Assembly (NCBI RefSeq): GCF_041154505.1
Contig: NZ_AP028673.1
Span: 1 to 64,000 of the forward strand
Length of the DNA: 64,000 bases
Source: Acidovorax sp. A79
GTDB taxonomy: Bacteria > Pseudomonadota > Gammaproteobacteria > Burkholderiales > Burkholderiaceae_C
Reading direction: 5' to 3'
This document shows, piece after piece, positions 43,519-52,557 of this stretch (position 1 is its first letter; each line of letters begins with the position of its first letter). Below the pieces are notes generated by a model that made no database searches, was not told the origin of the DNA, and was given only the letters and a program-made list of their open reading frames with translations. Both the position numbers and the translations under genes were made by a program.

Positions 43519-43538
43519 CGGTCTTCTGACAGACCGAC
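43517..43538 (+). promoter_or_regulatory. hairpin directly before the acyltransferase start codon
   Basis: GTCGGTC pairs with GACCGAC (7 bp) around an 8-base loop and ends two bases before the ATG at 43541. No Shine-Dalgarno is seen, so the hairpin may limit initiation or the message may be near-leaderless. Confidence 0.45.
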
Positions 43539-43540
43539 CC

Positions 43541-44830
43541 ATGACTGCCGACCCTTCCTCTCCCGTTCTCCCCGCATCCCCTGCCGCCGCAGGGCGCCTG
43601 CACGCGCTGGACCACCTGCGCGCCACCATGATGTGGCTGGGCATCGTGCTGCACGCATCCATCGCGTACATGGCAGCCCCCTCGCCCCTGCCCTGGCACG
43701 ACGACCTGTCCACGCCCGTGGCCGACCTGCTGGTGGCGGTGATCCACGCGTTTCGCATGCCGCTGTTCTTCATCCTGGCGGGGTTCTTCGTGGCACTGCT
43801 GGTGCAGCAGCGTGGGCTGGCCGGCATGGCCCGCCACCGCGTGCGCCGCCTGGGCTTGCCGTTCGCGGTGTTCTGGCCGCCGCTGTTCATCGCCACCACC
43901 CTGCTCGGGCTGATGTTCCTGCACCGCATGGCGCACGGCACCTGGGGTGTGGACCGCAGCCTGCTGCCCCGGGGCCCCAACGTGCCGCAAGGCCCGCCCA
44001 CCATGCACCTGTGGTTCCTGTGGATGCTGCTGTGGCTGACCTTGCTCACCCCACCGGTGTGGGCCATGGCCCGGGCGCTGCCACAGTCCGCGCAGCGCGC
44101 CCTGCAGGCCATCGCGGCATGGCTGTGCGCATCGCCGGTGGGTGGGGTGGTGCTCACGCTGCCGCTGGCCTGGATCGGCGCGCACTACGACCACGGCATC
44201 GTCACACCCAGTGGGTCCTTCCTGCCGCCGCTCGCGGAATGGGTGCACAACGGCCTGTTCTATGCATTCGGCCTGTGCCTGTACGCCCAGCGGCGACGGC
44301 TGATGGCGCGCTACGAACGGCTGTGGCCGGTGTTCGCCGCCGCGGGTGTTGCGTGCTTCGTGGTGACCGGGTTTCTGTCGGAGATATTGGCCCAGCCCGA
44401 AGCATCGGCCTTTGCGCTGGTGCTGCTGACCGGTGGCTTCACCGACGTGCTGGCCGCGCCCGTGTCGGCCACCCGGCACCTCCAGTTCTGGATGGCGCTG
44501 GCCTACAACGCGGCGTCCTGGCTGTGGAGCTTTGCGCTCATCGGCCTGTTTCTGCGGCATGTGGCGCGGCCCAGGGCCTGGCTGGCCTACCTGGCAGACA
44601 GCGCGTACTGGGTGTACCTGGTGCACCTGCCGCTGACGGTGGGCTTTGGCGCGCTGCTGTACGGCGTGCCGATCCCCGCGACGGCCAAGATCTTTCTCAA
44701 CGTGCTGGCGACCACGGCCCTGTGCCTGGCCAGCTATCACTTGTGTGTCCGCTTTACCGCGGTGGGCCAGTTGCTCAACGGCCACCGCCATTCCCGCCCC
44801 TACCCTGGAGAACCTGCCCATGCCCACTGA
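43541..44830 (+). CDS. acyltransferase family 3 membrane protein
   Basis: 429 aa multi-span membrane acyltransferase of the OpgC/OafA type (Acyl_transf_3). RLHALDHLRATMMWLGIVLH holds the family's N-terminal R/H motif near residue 30. About ten to eleven spans follow, with FRMPLFFILAGFFVALLV near 80 and SAYWVYLVHLPLTVGFGALL near the end. Such proteins add succinyl or acetyl groups to glucans or lipids. The start at 43541 is chosen; upstream codons read through the operator. It overlaps the MFS gene by 11 bases. Confidence 0.87.
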   Translation: MTADPSSPVLPASPAAAGRLHALDHLRATMMWLGIVLHASIAYMAAPSPLPWHDDLSTPVADLLVAVIHAFRMPLFFILAGFFVALLVQQRGLAGMARHRVRRLGLPFAVFWPPLFIATTLLGLMFLHRMAHGTWGVDRSLLPRGPNVPQGPPTMHLWFLWMLLWLTLLTPPVWAMARALPQSAQRALQAIAAWLCASPVGGVVLTLPLAWIGAHYDHGIVTPSGSFLPPLAEWVHNGLFYAFGLCLYAQRRRLMARYERLWPVFAAAGVACFVVTGFLSEILAQPEASAFALVLLTGGFTDVLAAPVSATRHLQFWMALAYNAASWLWSFALIGLFLRHVARPRAWLAYLADSAYWVYLVHLPLTVGFGALLYGVPIPATAKIFLNVLATTALCLASYHLCVRFTAVGQLLNGHRHSRPYPGEPAHAH

Positions 44831-46190
44831 CACCCCCACCCGCGACAATCCGCCGCCGCGCACCGAGCATGCCCAGCCCGCCCCGGCAAACGGGGACCCG
44901 CGCGCCGTGCTGCTCAAGGACCGCAACTTCCGCTGGCTGACCGGCGGCGCATTCCTCTCGATGCTGGGCGACCAGTTCACGCTCATCGCCCTGCCCTGGC
45001 TGGTGCTGCAGATGACCGGCGACACGCTGGTGCTGGGCACCGTGCTGGCGCTCATCAGCGTGCCGCGCGCGCTGTTCATCCTGATCGGCGGCGCGCTGGT
45101 GGACCGCCACTCGCCCAAGCAGGTGCTGATGATCACCAAGTACATCAATCTGGTGCTGCTGGCCGTGCTGGCCGCCCTGGTGCTGGCCGGCAGCCTGACG
45201 CTGTGGATGGTGTACGCGCTGTCGCTGGGCATTGGCCTGGCCACGGCGTTCAGCATCCCGGCGGGGGTCGCGATGATGCCGCACGTGGTGGCCCGCCACC
45301 AGCTGCAGGCCGCCAATGGCGTGAACCTGGGCCTGCGCCAGCTCACCATGTTCCTGGGCCCGCTGCTCGCGGGCCTGCTCATCGCGCTGTTTGGCGACGC
45401 CGCCACGGCCGGCGCCGGCGGCCATGGCGGCACCCGCGCCAACGCCACCGGCATTGGCCTGGCCTTCGCGCTGGACGCACTGAGCTTTGCGCTGTCGGCC
45501 TGGACGCTCTCCAAGGTGCGCACCCACGGCGGCACGCCGCAGCCCGCGGCGGCCCCGCAGGCCGTGCTGTCATCGGTGGCGCAAGGCCTGGTTCATTTCT
45601 GGCGCGACGGCGAGCTGCGCACCTGCTTTCTCTACTGGAGCGCCATTGCCCTGTTCATCATGGGCCCCATCCACATCGCCATCCCGGTGCTGGCCAGCAG
45701 CACGCCGCAGCTGGGCGCGGCGGCCTTCGGCATCATGGTGGGCGCCCATGGCGCGGGAACATTGCTGGGCATGGTGGTGTCCGGCATGGTGCCCCGGCTG
45801 CGCATCGGCAGCCTGGGCATGACCATCCTCGCGTTCGATGCGGTCATCGGCGCCCTGTTCATGCCCATGGGCCTGATCACGGCCGTGTGGCAGGGCTCTG
45901 TGCTGATGCTCGCCATCGGCCTGCTGGGCGGCTTCATGCAGGTGAGCGTGTTCACCTGGATCCAGCAGCGCGTGCCTCCCGCGCTGCTGGGCCGCGCGAT
46001 GAGCCTGTTCATGTTCATCTTCATGGGCCTGGCACCCATCTCCGCCGCCGTCACGGGCTGGGTGATGAAGAGCATCACGCTGGCCCAGCTGTTCGCGGCC
46101 AGCGGCGGCACGCTGGTCGTGCTGGCGGCGCTGGCCTTCGTGCTGACGCCCATGCGCCGCGTGAGCGATGCACCTGCGGCGGTGCGCTGA
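44820..46190 (+). CDS. MFS transporter (MFS_3 / exporter type)
   Basis: 456 aa, about 12 spans, of the enterobactin-exporter-like MFS_3 group. After a hydrophilic leader of 35 residues comes the signature NFRWLTGGAFLSMLGDQFTL, then ALVDRHSPKQVLMI as the loop 2-3 motif. ANGVNLGLRQLTMFLGPLLA near residue 170 is typical. The start is the ATG at 44820 with TGGAG upstream, inside the end of the acyltransferase gene, implying coupling. A drug or lipid efflux role under the MerR/TipAS regulator is likely. Confidence 0.9.
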   Translation: MPTDTPTRDNPPPRTEHAQPAPANGDPRAVLLKDRNFRWLTGGAFLSMLGDQFTLIALPWLVLQMTGDTLVLGTVLALISVPRALFILIGGALVDRHSPKQVLMITKYINLVLLAVLAALVLAGSLTLWMVYALSLGIGLATAFSIPAGVAMMPHVVARHQLQAANGVNLGLRQLTMFLGPLLAGLLIALFGDAATAGAGGHGGTRANATGIGLAFALDALSFALSAWTLSKVRTHGGTPQPAAAPQAVLSSVAQGLVHFWRDGELRTCFLYWSAIALFIMGPIHIAIPVLASSTPQLGAAAFGIMVGAHGAGTLLGMVVSGMVPRLRIGSLGMTILAFDAVIGALFMPMGLITAVWQGSVLMLAIGLLGGFMQVSVFTWIQQRVPPALLGRAMSLFMFIFMGLAPISAAVTGWVMKSITLAQLFAASGGTLVVLAALAFVLTPMRRVSDAPAAVR

Positions 46191-46200
46191 AATGCCAGAA

Positions 46201-46232
46201 CCCGGCCGCACCCAAGGAAGGGGGCGGCCGGG
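46201..46232. terminator. hairpin between convergent MFS and nitroreductase genes
   Basis: CCCGGCCGC and GCGGCCGGG form a 9-bp perfect stem with a 14-base loop, 10 bases after the MFS stop. There is no T run on either side, so termination efficiency is uncertain. Confidence 0.5.
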
Positions 46233-46298
46233 AGGGTCGGTGCACGAGGCCTGGGACAAGCTGCCTAGCGCAGGCGCACGCGGGAAACCCCGCCGGGC

Positions 46299-46961
46299 TC
46301 AGACCTCGGTCACGAACTGCTCGCGGGGGCGGCGCACCTTCTTCAGGCTCACCAGCCAGTCGCCCTCCTCGGCACGATAGCCCAGCGGGAGAATCGAGAC
46401 GCTGCGCAGGCCGCGTGCACGCAGGCCCAGGATCTCATCGAGCGCGTTGGGGTCGAACCCCTCCATCGGCGTGGAGTCCACCTCCTCGAACGCGGCGGCA
46501 ATCAGGGCCGCGCTCATGCCGATGTAGGCCTGGCGCGCCGCGTGCTGGAAGTTCACCTCCGCATCGCGCTGGGGGTAGCTGGAGAGCAGCATCTGGCGGT
46601 AGTTTTCCCAGCCCTCGTTCTTGAAGCCGCGCTGGTCATTGGTCAGGTCGAACATCATGTTGATGCGCTCGGCCGTGTAGTTGTCCCATGCCGCGAACAC
46701 CAGCAGGTGGGAGCCGTCGGTGATCTGCGCCTGGTTCCATGCGATGGGCTGGATGCGCGCGCGCACGGCGGGGTCGGTCACCACGATGATCTCGAAGGGC
46801 TGCAGTCCGCTGGAGGTGGGGGCGAGGCGCGCGGCTTCGAGAATGCGCTCGACCTTGTCCTGTGGCACCGCCTTGGCGGGGTTCATCTTCTTGGCGGCAT
46901 AGCGCCATTGCAGTTTGTTCAGCAGGGGCTGGGCGGCCGCAGTGGTATCAAGGGTGGTCAT
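46299..46961 (-). CDS. NAD(P)H-dependent nitroreductase (NfsB-like)
   Basis: 220 aa FMN oxidoreductase. WRYAAKKMNPAKAVPQDKVE and ILEAARLAPTSSGLQPFEII carry the N-terminal FMN contacts; the C-terminal ILPLGYRAEEGDWLVSLKKV closes the FMN site. LNKLQWRYAAKKMN is typical of the NfsB/YodC group that reduces quinones and nitroaromatics. The start is the ATG at 46961 (MTTLDTTAA); the longer frame upstream is not family-like. It is monocistronic. The 357 bases between it and the kinase gene hold no gene, only a GGCCCC/GGGGCC hairpin near 47197-47211. Confidence 0.9.
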   Translation of the reverse strand: MTTLDTTAAAQPLLNKLQWRYAAKKMNPAKAVPQDKVERILEAARLAPTSSGLQPFEIIVVTDPAVRARIQPIAWNQAQITDGSHLLVFAAWDNYTAERINMMFDLTNDQRGFKNEGWENYRQMLLSSYPQRDAEVNFQHAARQAYIGMSAALIAAAFEEVDSTPMEGFDPNALDEILGLRARGLRSVSILPLGYRAEEGDWLVSLKKVRRPREQFVTEV

Positions 46962-47318
46962 GGTCGAATCCTGTGGTGAAAGGGTATTTGCAGGGCATGG
47001 GTGACAAGGGCCCGGTGTAATGAACTGTAGGCAAACACCCCCGGTTCGGTAAGCCATCCCCGGGAAAAGCATTGTTCCCATTTGGCCAACAATCGGCCCT
47101 TGAAATGCGGGTTACCGGTCCGTGCCCGCTCGCGTGCGCCGCTTCGCGGGGGGTGCCCTGCGGCGGCTCCCTTGTGCGTCCAGGGGTTACGCCGTGGGCC
47201 CCCCAGGGGCCAGGCCTCACGGGCGTACACTTGCGCGCATGCGCCCCGGGCGGCCCCGGCTGGGCGCCCCACCACGCCCGCGCCTGCCTCTCCTTCACGT
47301 TGACGCCACGCCCCCTTC

Positions 47319-49535
47319 ATGAGCGAACCCGACCTGTCCTTTCTGGATCCTGCCCGCCGGATGCCAGCCCATGCAGCGGACACCGCGGGCCCACCCGTCG
47401 TGCGGACGGCGCCGCCTGCCGCGCGGGAGGGCTCGCCGGCCGACAGCCTGGTGGCGGAGCTGCGGGCCTACCAGGCCGAACTCGAGAGCCAGAACAAGGT
47501 CCTGCGCTACAGCCAGACGGTGGCCGAAAGTGCCTACGAGCGCTTCGAGACGCTGTTCGCCAGCGTGCCGCTGGCCCTCATGGTGGTGGACGAGCACGAT
47601 CTGGTGGTGCAGGCGAACTCCATGGCGCACCGATCATTCCAGCCCACCGAGCGCGACCGCCCTCTCTCGGCGCTGATGCCCTTCGTGCGCGCGCAGGACG
47701 CCAGGCGCGTGCGCGAGGCCTTCGCGCTGGCGCGGGACCTGGGCCGCAGCGAGGCCAAGGAGGTCGTGTTTTCCATCAATGCGGACACGCGCATCACCGG
47801 CGACCTGCACATCGCGCACATCGAGGCACCACAAAGCAACGGCCCGCCGCTGCCGCAGTTCCTGTGCGCGGTGATCGACCAGGGCCCGCTGCTCGCGGAA
47901 CGCCAGGCGCTGCAGCACAGCGCGGCCACATTGCAGCAGCGCAACGAGCAGCTGCACGCGAGCGAAAGGCGGCTCGAAGCCGTCATCAACTCGGCGCTGG
48001 ACGCCATCATCTGCGTGGACCAGCACCGGCGCATCACGGTCTTCAACCCCACAGCAGCCGCGCTGTTCCAGTGCAGCGCGAGCGATGCGCTGGGCAGCAC
48101 CCTCGACCGCTTCCTGCCCGATGCCGCCCAGGCCCTGGCGTTTGCGCAGCTCACCACGCAGGCCATGCTGGGCGAGATGACCGCCCTCACCGCCAGCGGC
48201 AAGGAGCTGGCCGTGGAAGTGAGCGTCTCGTTCGAGCGCCACGCCGAAGGCGAAACCACCACCGTCTTCGCCCGCGACCTCACGGGCCGCAAGAAGGCCG
48301 AGGCGCACCGCAACGAACTCGAGGCGCAGCTGCGCGAGTCGCAGAAGATGCAGGCCGTGGGCACCATGGCCGGCGGCATCGCGCACGATTTCAACAACAT
48401 CCTGGGGGCCATTCTGGGCAACGTGGCGCTGGCCCAGGCCGACTGCGCACCGGGCTCTCCCGTGCTGGTGAGCCTGGGGGAAATCGACAAGGCCGGCCGC
48501 CGCGCGCGCGACCTGGTGCGCCAGATCCTCACCTTCAGCCGCAACGAACCGCCACAGCGCTCGGCCGTGTCGCTGGCCGAGGTCGTGCACGACACCGAGC
48601 GCCTGCTGCGCGTGACCCTTCCACCCGCCATCGAGCTGCACATGCAGCTGCAGGCGGGCCTGCCGCCTGTTCTGGCGGATGCCACGCAGGTGGAGCAGGC
48701 GCTGCTCAACCTGTGCACGAACGCGGTCCACGCCATTGGCACGGAGCGCGGCAGCATCCATGTGGAGGCGGCCACCGTGCAGCCCGACCAGCGCCTGAGC
48801 GAACGGCTGGGCCTGGCGCCCGTGGACTACGTGGCCCTGTCGGTGCGCGACAGCGGCCCGGGCATGGATGCGGCGACGCTGGAACGCATCTTCGAGCCGT
48901 TCTTCACCACCAAGCCGGTGGGCCAGGGCACCGGCCTGGGCCTGGCGGTGGTGCATGGCGTGATGCGCACCCATGAGGGCGGCGTGGACGTGCACAGCGC
49001 GCCGGGCCAGGGCAGCCGGTTCACGCTGTATTTCCCGGTGGCCGCCGCAAGCGCCGCCGCCGAGCCCCCGGTGCCGATGCCGGCAGCGACGGCCACCGCC
49101 CCCGCCGCCGCGCCGGACACACCAGAGCCCCCAGGGTGCGAGCCGCCCCCGAGAAAGCCCCATGTGATGTACGTGGACGATGACGAGGCCCTGGTGTTCC
49201 TGGTGCAGCGCCTGCTGCGCCGCCGCGGCTACGAAGTCAGCGGCTTCACCGACCCGCACGAGGCCAAGGCAGCTCTGAACGCGGCGCCCGATTGCTACGA
49301 CCTGCTCGTGACCGACTACAACATGCCGGGCTTTTGCGGCGTGGACCTGGTGCGGGAGGCCCGCCTCATCCGGCCCGACCTGCCGGTGGCCCTGGCCTCG
49401 GGCTACGTCACGGCCGAGATCGAACAGGCCGCGCTGGCCGAGGGAGCGCAGGCGCTGATCCACAAGCCCAACGACGTGGAAGAGCTTTGCGCCACCGTGC
49501 AGCGCCTGGTGGGCGGCGACGATGCCACCCGGTGA
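47319..49535 (+). CDS. PAS-containing hybrid histidine kinase
   Basis: 738 aa, without membrane spans, so a cytoplasmic sensor. An N-terminal coiled coil (residues 40-70) is followed by two PAS domains (about 75-190 and 220-330; FASVPLALMVVDEHDLVVQA and VINSALDAIICVDQHRRITV). The phosphoacceptor is His356 in GGIAHDFNNILGAI. The ATPase has NAVHAIG, DSGPGMD and GTGLGLAVVHG. A Pro/Ala linker leads to a receiver domain with MYVDDDEALVF and phosphoacceptor Asp666 in LLVTDYNMPG. There is no output domain and no partner regulator nearby; it may feed a phosphorelay. The 3' end overlaps the pseudouridine synthase gene by 14 bases. Confidence 0.93.
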   Translation: MSEPDLSFLDPARRMPAHAADTAGPPVVRTAPPAAREGSPADSLVAELRAYQAELESQNKVLRYSQTVAESAYERFETLFASVPLALMVVDEHDLVVQANSMAHRSFQPTERDRPLSALMPFVRAQDARRVREAFALARDLGRSEAKEVVFSINADTRITGDLHIAHIEAPQSNGPPLPQFLCAVIDQGPLLAERQALQHSAATLQQRNEQLHASERRLEAVINSALDAIICVDQHRRITVFNPTAAALFQCSASDALGSTLDRFLPDAAQALAFAQLTTQAMLGEMTALTASGKELAVEVSVSFERHAEGETTTVFARDLTGRKKAEAHRNELEAQLRESQKMQAVGTMAGGIAHDFNNILGAILGNVALAQADCAPGSPVLVSLGEIDKAGRRARDLVRQILTFSRNEPPQRSAVSLAEVVHDTERLLRVTLPPAIELHMQLQAGLPPVLADATQVEQALLNLCTNAVHAIGTERGSIHVEAATVQPDQRLSERLGLAPVDYVALSVRDSGPGMDAATLERIFEPFFTTKPVGQGTGLGLAVVHGVMRTHEGGVDVHSAPGQGSRFTLYFPVAAASAAAEPPVPMPAATATAPAAAPDTPEPPGCEPPPRKPHVMYVDDDEALVFLVQRLLRRRGYEVSGFTDPHEAKAALNAAPDCYDLLVTDYNMPGFCGVDLVREARLIRPDLPVALASGYVTAEIEQAALAEGAQALIHKPNDVEELCATVQRLVGGDDATR

Positions 49536-50235
49536 AGGCCCCTCCGCGCCCGCGGCCCAGGCGTGCGCGCCTGGAGCCGCCGCCTGCCCCGCCCCACGGG
49601 CGCTGTACGAGGACGCGGACCTGCTCGTGCTCTGCAAGCCGTCGGGCCTGCTGTGCGTGCCCGGGCGCGGCCCGGACAAGCAGGATGCCTTGAGCACCCG
49701 CGCCCAGCAGCACTGGCCAGGGGCGCTGATCGTTCACCGGCTGGACCAGGCCACCTCGGGCCTCGTGCTGATGGCGCGCCACCTGGAGGCCCAGCGCCGC
49801 CTGAGCCGTGCCTTTGCCGAGCGCACGGTGCACAAGCGGTACCAGGCGGTGGTGCGGGGATGCATGGGCCAGGGCGCTGCCGACCCCACGGCATGGCAGG
49901 AGATCGACCTGCCCATCGCCGCCGACTGGGCCCGGCGCCCGCTGCGGGTGATCGACGCCACGCAGGGCAAGCCCAGCCTGACCCGCTGGCGCGCGCTGAG
50001 CTGCGACCTGGCCGCCCGCACGACGCGGGTCGAGCTTGCGCCCGTCACCGGCCGCACCCACCAGCTGCGTGTGCACCTGGCCGCCGTGGGCCACGCCATC
50101 GTGGGAGACGCACTGTATGCCGACGCGGCCACCCAGGGCCTCGCGCCGCGCCTGCTGCTGCATGCCAGCCACCTGGCCTTTGCACACCCGGCCACCGGAG
50201 CGCACCTTGCCCTCGAATGGGCGGCGGATTTTTGA
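49522..50235 (+). CDS. RluA-family pseudouridine synthase
   Basis: 237 aa RNA modification enzyme. The catalytic Asp75 is in HRLDQATSGLVLMAR. LYEDADLLVLCKPSGLLCVP is the N-terminal core, and PVTGRTHQLRVHLAAVGHAI the conserved late motif. There is no S4 domain, as in RluA (23S rRNA and tRNA) and TruC types. The start overlaps the kinase gene by 14 bases, so expression is probably coupled although no functional link is obvious. The target uridine is unknown. Confidence 0.92.
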   Translation: MPPGEGPSAPAAQACAPGAAACPAPRALYEDADLLVLCKPSGLLCVPGRGPDKQDALSTRAQQHWPGALIVHRLDQATSGLVLMARHLEAQRRLSRAFAERTVHKRYQAVVRGCMGQGAADPTAWQEIDLPIAADWARRPLRVIDATQGKPSLTRWRALSCDLAARTTRVELAPVTGRTHQLRVHLAAVGHAIVGDALYADAATQGLAPRLLLHASHLAFAHPATGAHLALEWAADF

Positions 50236-50259
50236 CCCCGCGGCCGGAGCCGCCCGCCG

Positions 50260-51153
50260 CTACAGCCGCGCCGGCGCCACGGGCCGCGACATCGCCCATT
50301 GCACCGCCAGGATGCTGGCCAGCACCGCCAGCATGCCAGCCAGCGACACGCCCGTCATGGCCTGGCCCAGCAACACCCAGCCCAGCAGCACGGCCGTGGC
50401 GGGGCTGAGCAGCCCGAGCGACGACACCGCCACCGACGGCAGGCGCGCTATGCCGCGAAACCACAGCGCATAGGCCAGCAACGCGCCCGCGATGCTCAGG
50501 TAAAGATACCCGCCCACCTGGGGGGCGGTGAGCGCGGGCAGCGGCGGGTCCACCAGCCAGGCCACGGGCGCGAGCATGATGCCGCCGGCCAGCAATTGCC
50601 ACCCCGTGAACGCCAGCACCGGCAGGTCGGACCGCCAGCGCCGCGACCAGAAGGTGCCTGCCGCCATGCACACGGTGCCGACCAATGCCGCGCCGACGCC
50701 CACCATGTCCCACCGCGCACCGGGCGACAGCAGCAGTGCGGCCATGCCGAGCACGCCGGCCGCGCCTGCGCCCAGGGCCAGGGCGGGCGGGCGGCGGTGA
50801 TCCAGTGCCCAGGCCAGGCCCATCACCACCAGCGGGCCCACCGCGCCCACCACGGCGGCCACGCCGCCCGGCAGCCGGTAGGCGGCCACGAACAGCAGCG
50901 CCTGGAAAACGCCGATGTTGAGCGCCGCCAGCACCATCAGCCGCCGCCAGCCCACCCAGTCGCCCCACGCCGGCCAGCGGCGGCACCACAGCACCAGCAG
51001 CAGGCCCGCGGGCAAGGTGCGCAGCAGCGCGGCGGTGAAGGGCCGGTCGGGTGGCAGCAGCTCGGTGGTGACGATGTAGGTGGAGCCCCAGATGACCGGG
51101 CCCACGGCCGTGGCGAGCGCATCCAGCCAGGGAGAGGTGCGGGTGCTTTGCAT
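50260..51153 (-). CDS. EamA/DMT-superfamily transporter
   Basis: 297 aa with ten predicted membrane spans in two EamA repeats. VGPVIWGSTYIVTTELLPPD and RTLPAGLLLVLWCRR open repeat 1, and AGTFWSRRW then LAFTGWQLLAGGIMLAPVAW open repeat 2. It resembles YedA/RhaT-like metabolite exporters. It is divergent from a MarR regulator and the gap carries two copies of a MarR-type palindrome, so it is very likely the regulator's target. Confidence 0.9.
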   Translation of the reverse strand: MQSTRTSPWLDALATAVGPVIWGSTYIVTTELLPPDRPFTAALLRTLPAGLLLVLWCRRWPAWGDWVGWRRLMVLAALNIGVFQALLFVAAYRLPGGVAAVVGAVGPLVVMGLAWALDHRRPPALALGAGAAGVLGMAALLLSPGARWDMVGVGAALVGTVCMAAGTFWSRRWRSDLPVLAFTGWQLLAGGIMLAPVAWLVDPPLPALTAPQVGGYLYLSIAGALLAYALWFRGIARLPSVAVSSLGLLSPATAVLLGWVLLGQAMTGVSLAGMLAVLASILAVQWAMSRPVAPARL

Positions 51154-51161
51154 GGCAATTT

Positions 51162-51212
51162 ATCTTCAAATCAAGATAAAAATACTCTACCATACAATCT
51201 TGAAATCAAGAT
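51162..51212. promoter_or_regulatory. two MarR-type operators between eamA and marR genes
   Basis: ATCTTGAAATCAAGAT (7-bp perfect arms) at 51197-51212 and its near copy ATCTTCAAATCAAGAT at 51162-51177 are 35 bases apart. TACAAT at 51193-51198 overlaps the second copy and may be the MarR gene's -10. Binding would repress both genes until a ligand is present. Confidence 0.8.
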
Positions 51213-51230
51213 AAATCGATCACAAAGCCC

Positions 51231-51746
51231 ATGGCCACCCCACGCCAGCCCGACGCCGTAGACGCCATCCTGGCCCAGTGGAGCCGCGAGCGCCCCGACC
51301 TGGATGTGAGCCCCATGGGCCCCATCGGGCGCATCAAGCGCTGCGCCGCGCTGCTGCAGCGCAGGCTCGACGAGACCTTTGCCGGGTTCGGACTGAGCTT
51401 CTGGGAGTTCGACGTGCTGGCCACGCTGCGCCGCAGCGGCGCGCCCTACTGCCTGGCGCCGACCACGCTGTTCTCCACCCTCATGGTCACCTCGGGCACC
51501 ATGACGCACCGCATGGGCAAGCTCGAGGCCCAGGGCTGGATCACGCGCCTGCCCAACCCCGACGATGCGCGCAGCTCGCTGGTGCAGCTCACCGCCGAGG
51601 GGCTGGCGCTGATCGACCGCGCTGTCGAGGCCCACGTCGCCAACGAGCACCGCATCCTGGCGCCGCTCAAGGCCGCCGACCTCGCGGCGCTGGACGCGCG
51701 GCTGTCGCTGCTGCTCGCGGCGCTGGAGCCTGCCGGAGACAGCTGA
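51231..51746 (+). CDS. MarR-family transcriptional regulator
   Basis: 171 aa. The winged helix is SFWEFDVLATLRRSG, FSTLMVTSGTMTHRMGKLEA and the wing NPDDARSSLVQLTAEG. Flanking helices form the dimer. The N terminus is longer than usual (MATPRQPDAVDAILAQWSRE). The adjacent twin palindromes and divergent EamA gene indicate autoregulation and control of the exporter. Confidence 0.93.
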   Translation: MATPRQPDAVDAILAQWSRERPDLDVSPMGPIGRIKRCAALLQRRLDETFAGFGLSFWEFDVLATLRRSGAPYCLAPTTLFSTLMVTSGTMTHRMGKLEAQGWITRLPNPDDARSSLVQLTAEGLALIDRAVEAHVANEHRILAPLKAADLAALDARLSLLLAALEPAGDS

Positions 51747-51774
51747 GCCGGGCGTCCCGCAGTACGATGGGGGG

Positions 51775-52536
51775 ATGCCTCATACCCACCTCTACATCCT
51801 CACCGGCGCATCGCGCGGCATGGGGCTGGCCATGGCCCAGCAACTCCTGCGCAGCGGCAACACCCTCATCTGCATCGCGCGCAGCGCCAATGCGGACCTG
51901 GCCACCGAAGCCAAGGCGGCGGGCGTCACCCTCGAACAATGGCAGCAAGACCTCTCGCAGGGCGAGCAGGCGGCGCACAGGCTGCAAAGCTGGCTCGCGG
52001 CGCAGGGCCCGCAGGTGTTCGCGAGCGCCACGCTCATCAACAACGCGGGCGTGATCCCGCGCATCGCCCCCCTCTCGGGCAGCGATGCCGCCGACCTGGC
52101 CCATGCCCTGCGCGTGGGCCTGGAGGCGCCCATGCAGCTCACCGCCGCCTTCCTGGGCGCGACGGATGCCTGGACGGTGCCGCGCAAGGTGCTCAACATC
52201 TCCTCGGGCCTGGGCCGCCGGGCCATGGCCTCGCAGGCCGCGTACTGCGCCGCCAAGGCGGGCATGGACCATTTCACGCGCTGCGTGGCGCTGGACGAAG
52301 CCATCAAGCCCCAGGGCGCCAAGGTATGCTCGCTGGCCCCCGGCGTGATCGACACCGACATGCAGGTGCAGCTGCGCGGCGCCGCCCCCGAGGCGTTCCC
52401 GGACCAGCAAAATTTCGCCAACCTCAAGACGGGTGGCCAGCTCACATCGCCTGCCGACGCCGCCACCCGCGTGCTCGCCTGGCTGGAACGCGCAGACTTC
52501 GGCACCAACCCGGTGGCCGATGTCCGGGACGCCTAG
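51775..52536 (+). CDS. SDR-family oxidoreductase, sepiapterin-reductase-like
   Basis: 253 aa short-chain dehydrogenase. Cofactor motif TGASRGMGLAMA at residue 10, NNAG near 88, and catalytic Tyr-x-x-x-Lys in AAYCAAKAGMD near 160. SLAPGVIDTDMQ is the PG motif. IARSANADL after beta-2 and the LEQWQQDL stretch resemble sepiapterin/benzil reductases. It follows the MarR gene by 28 bases and could be cotranscribed with it. Substrate unknown. Confidence 0.88.
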   Translation: MPHTHLYILTGASRGMGLAMAQQLLRSGNTLICIARSANADLATEAKAAGVTLEQWQQDLSQGEQAAHRLQSWLAAQGPQVFASATLINNAGVIPRIAPLSGSDAADLAHALRVGLEAPMQLTAAFLGATDAWTVPRKVLNISSGLGRRAMASQAAYCAAKAGMDHFTRCVALDEAIKPQGAKVCSLAPGVIDTDMQVQLRGAAPEAFPDQQNFANLKTGGQLTSPADAATRVLAWLERADFGTNPVADVRDA

Positions 52537-52557
52537 AGCCCCAATACTCCTGTTTTT

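Noticed and set aside
47082..47322. Small ORFs upstream of the hybrid kinase
   Set aside because: Composition is Arg/Pro/Gly-rich, no ribosome site, and the frames conflict; treated as non-coding.
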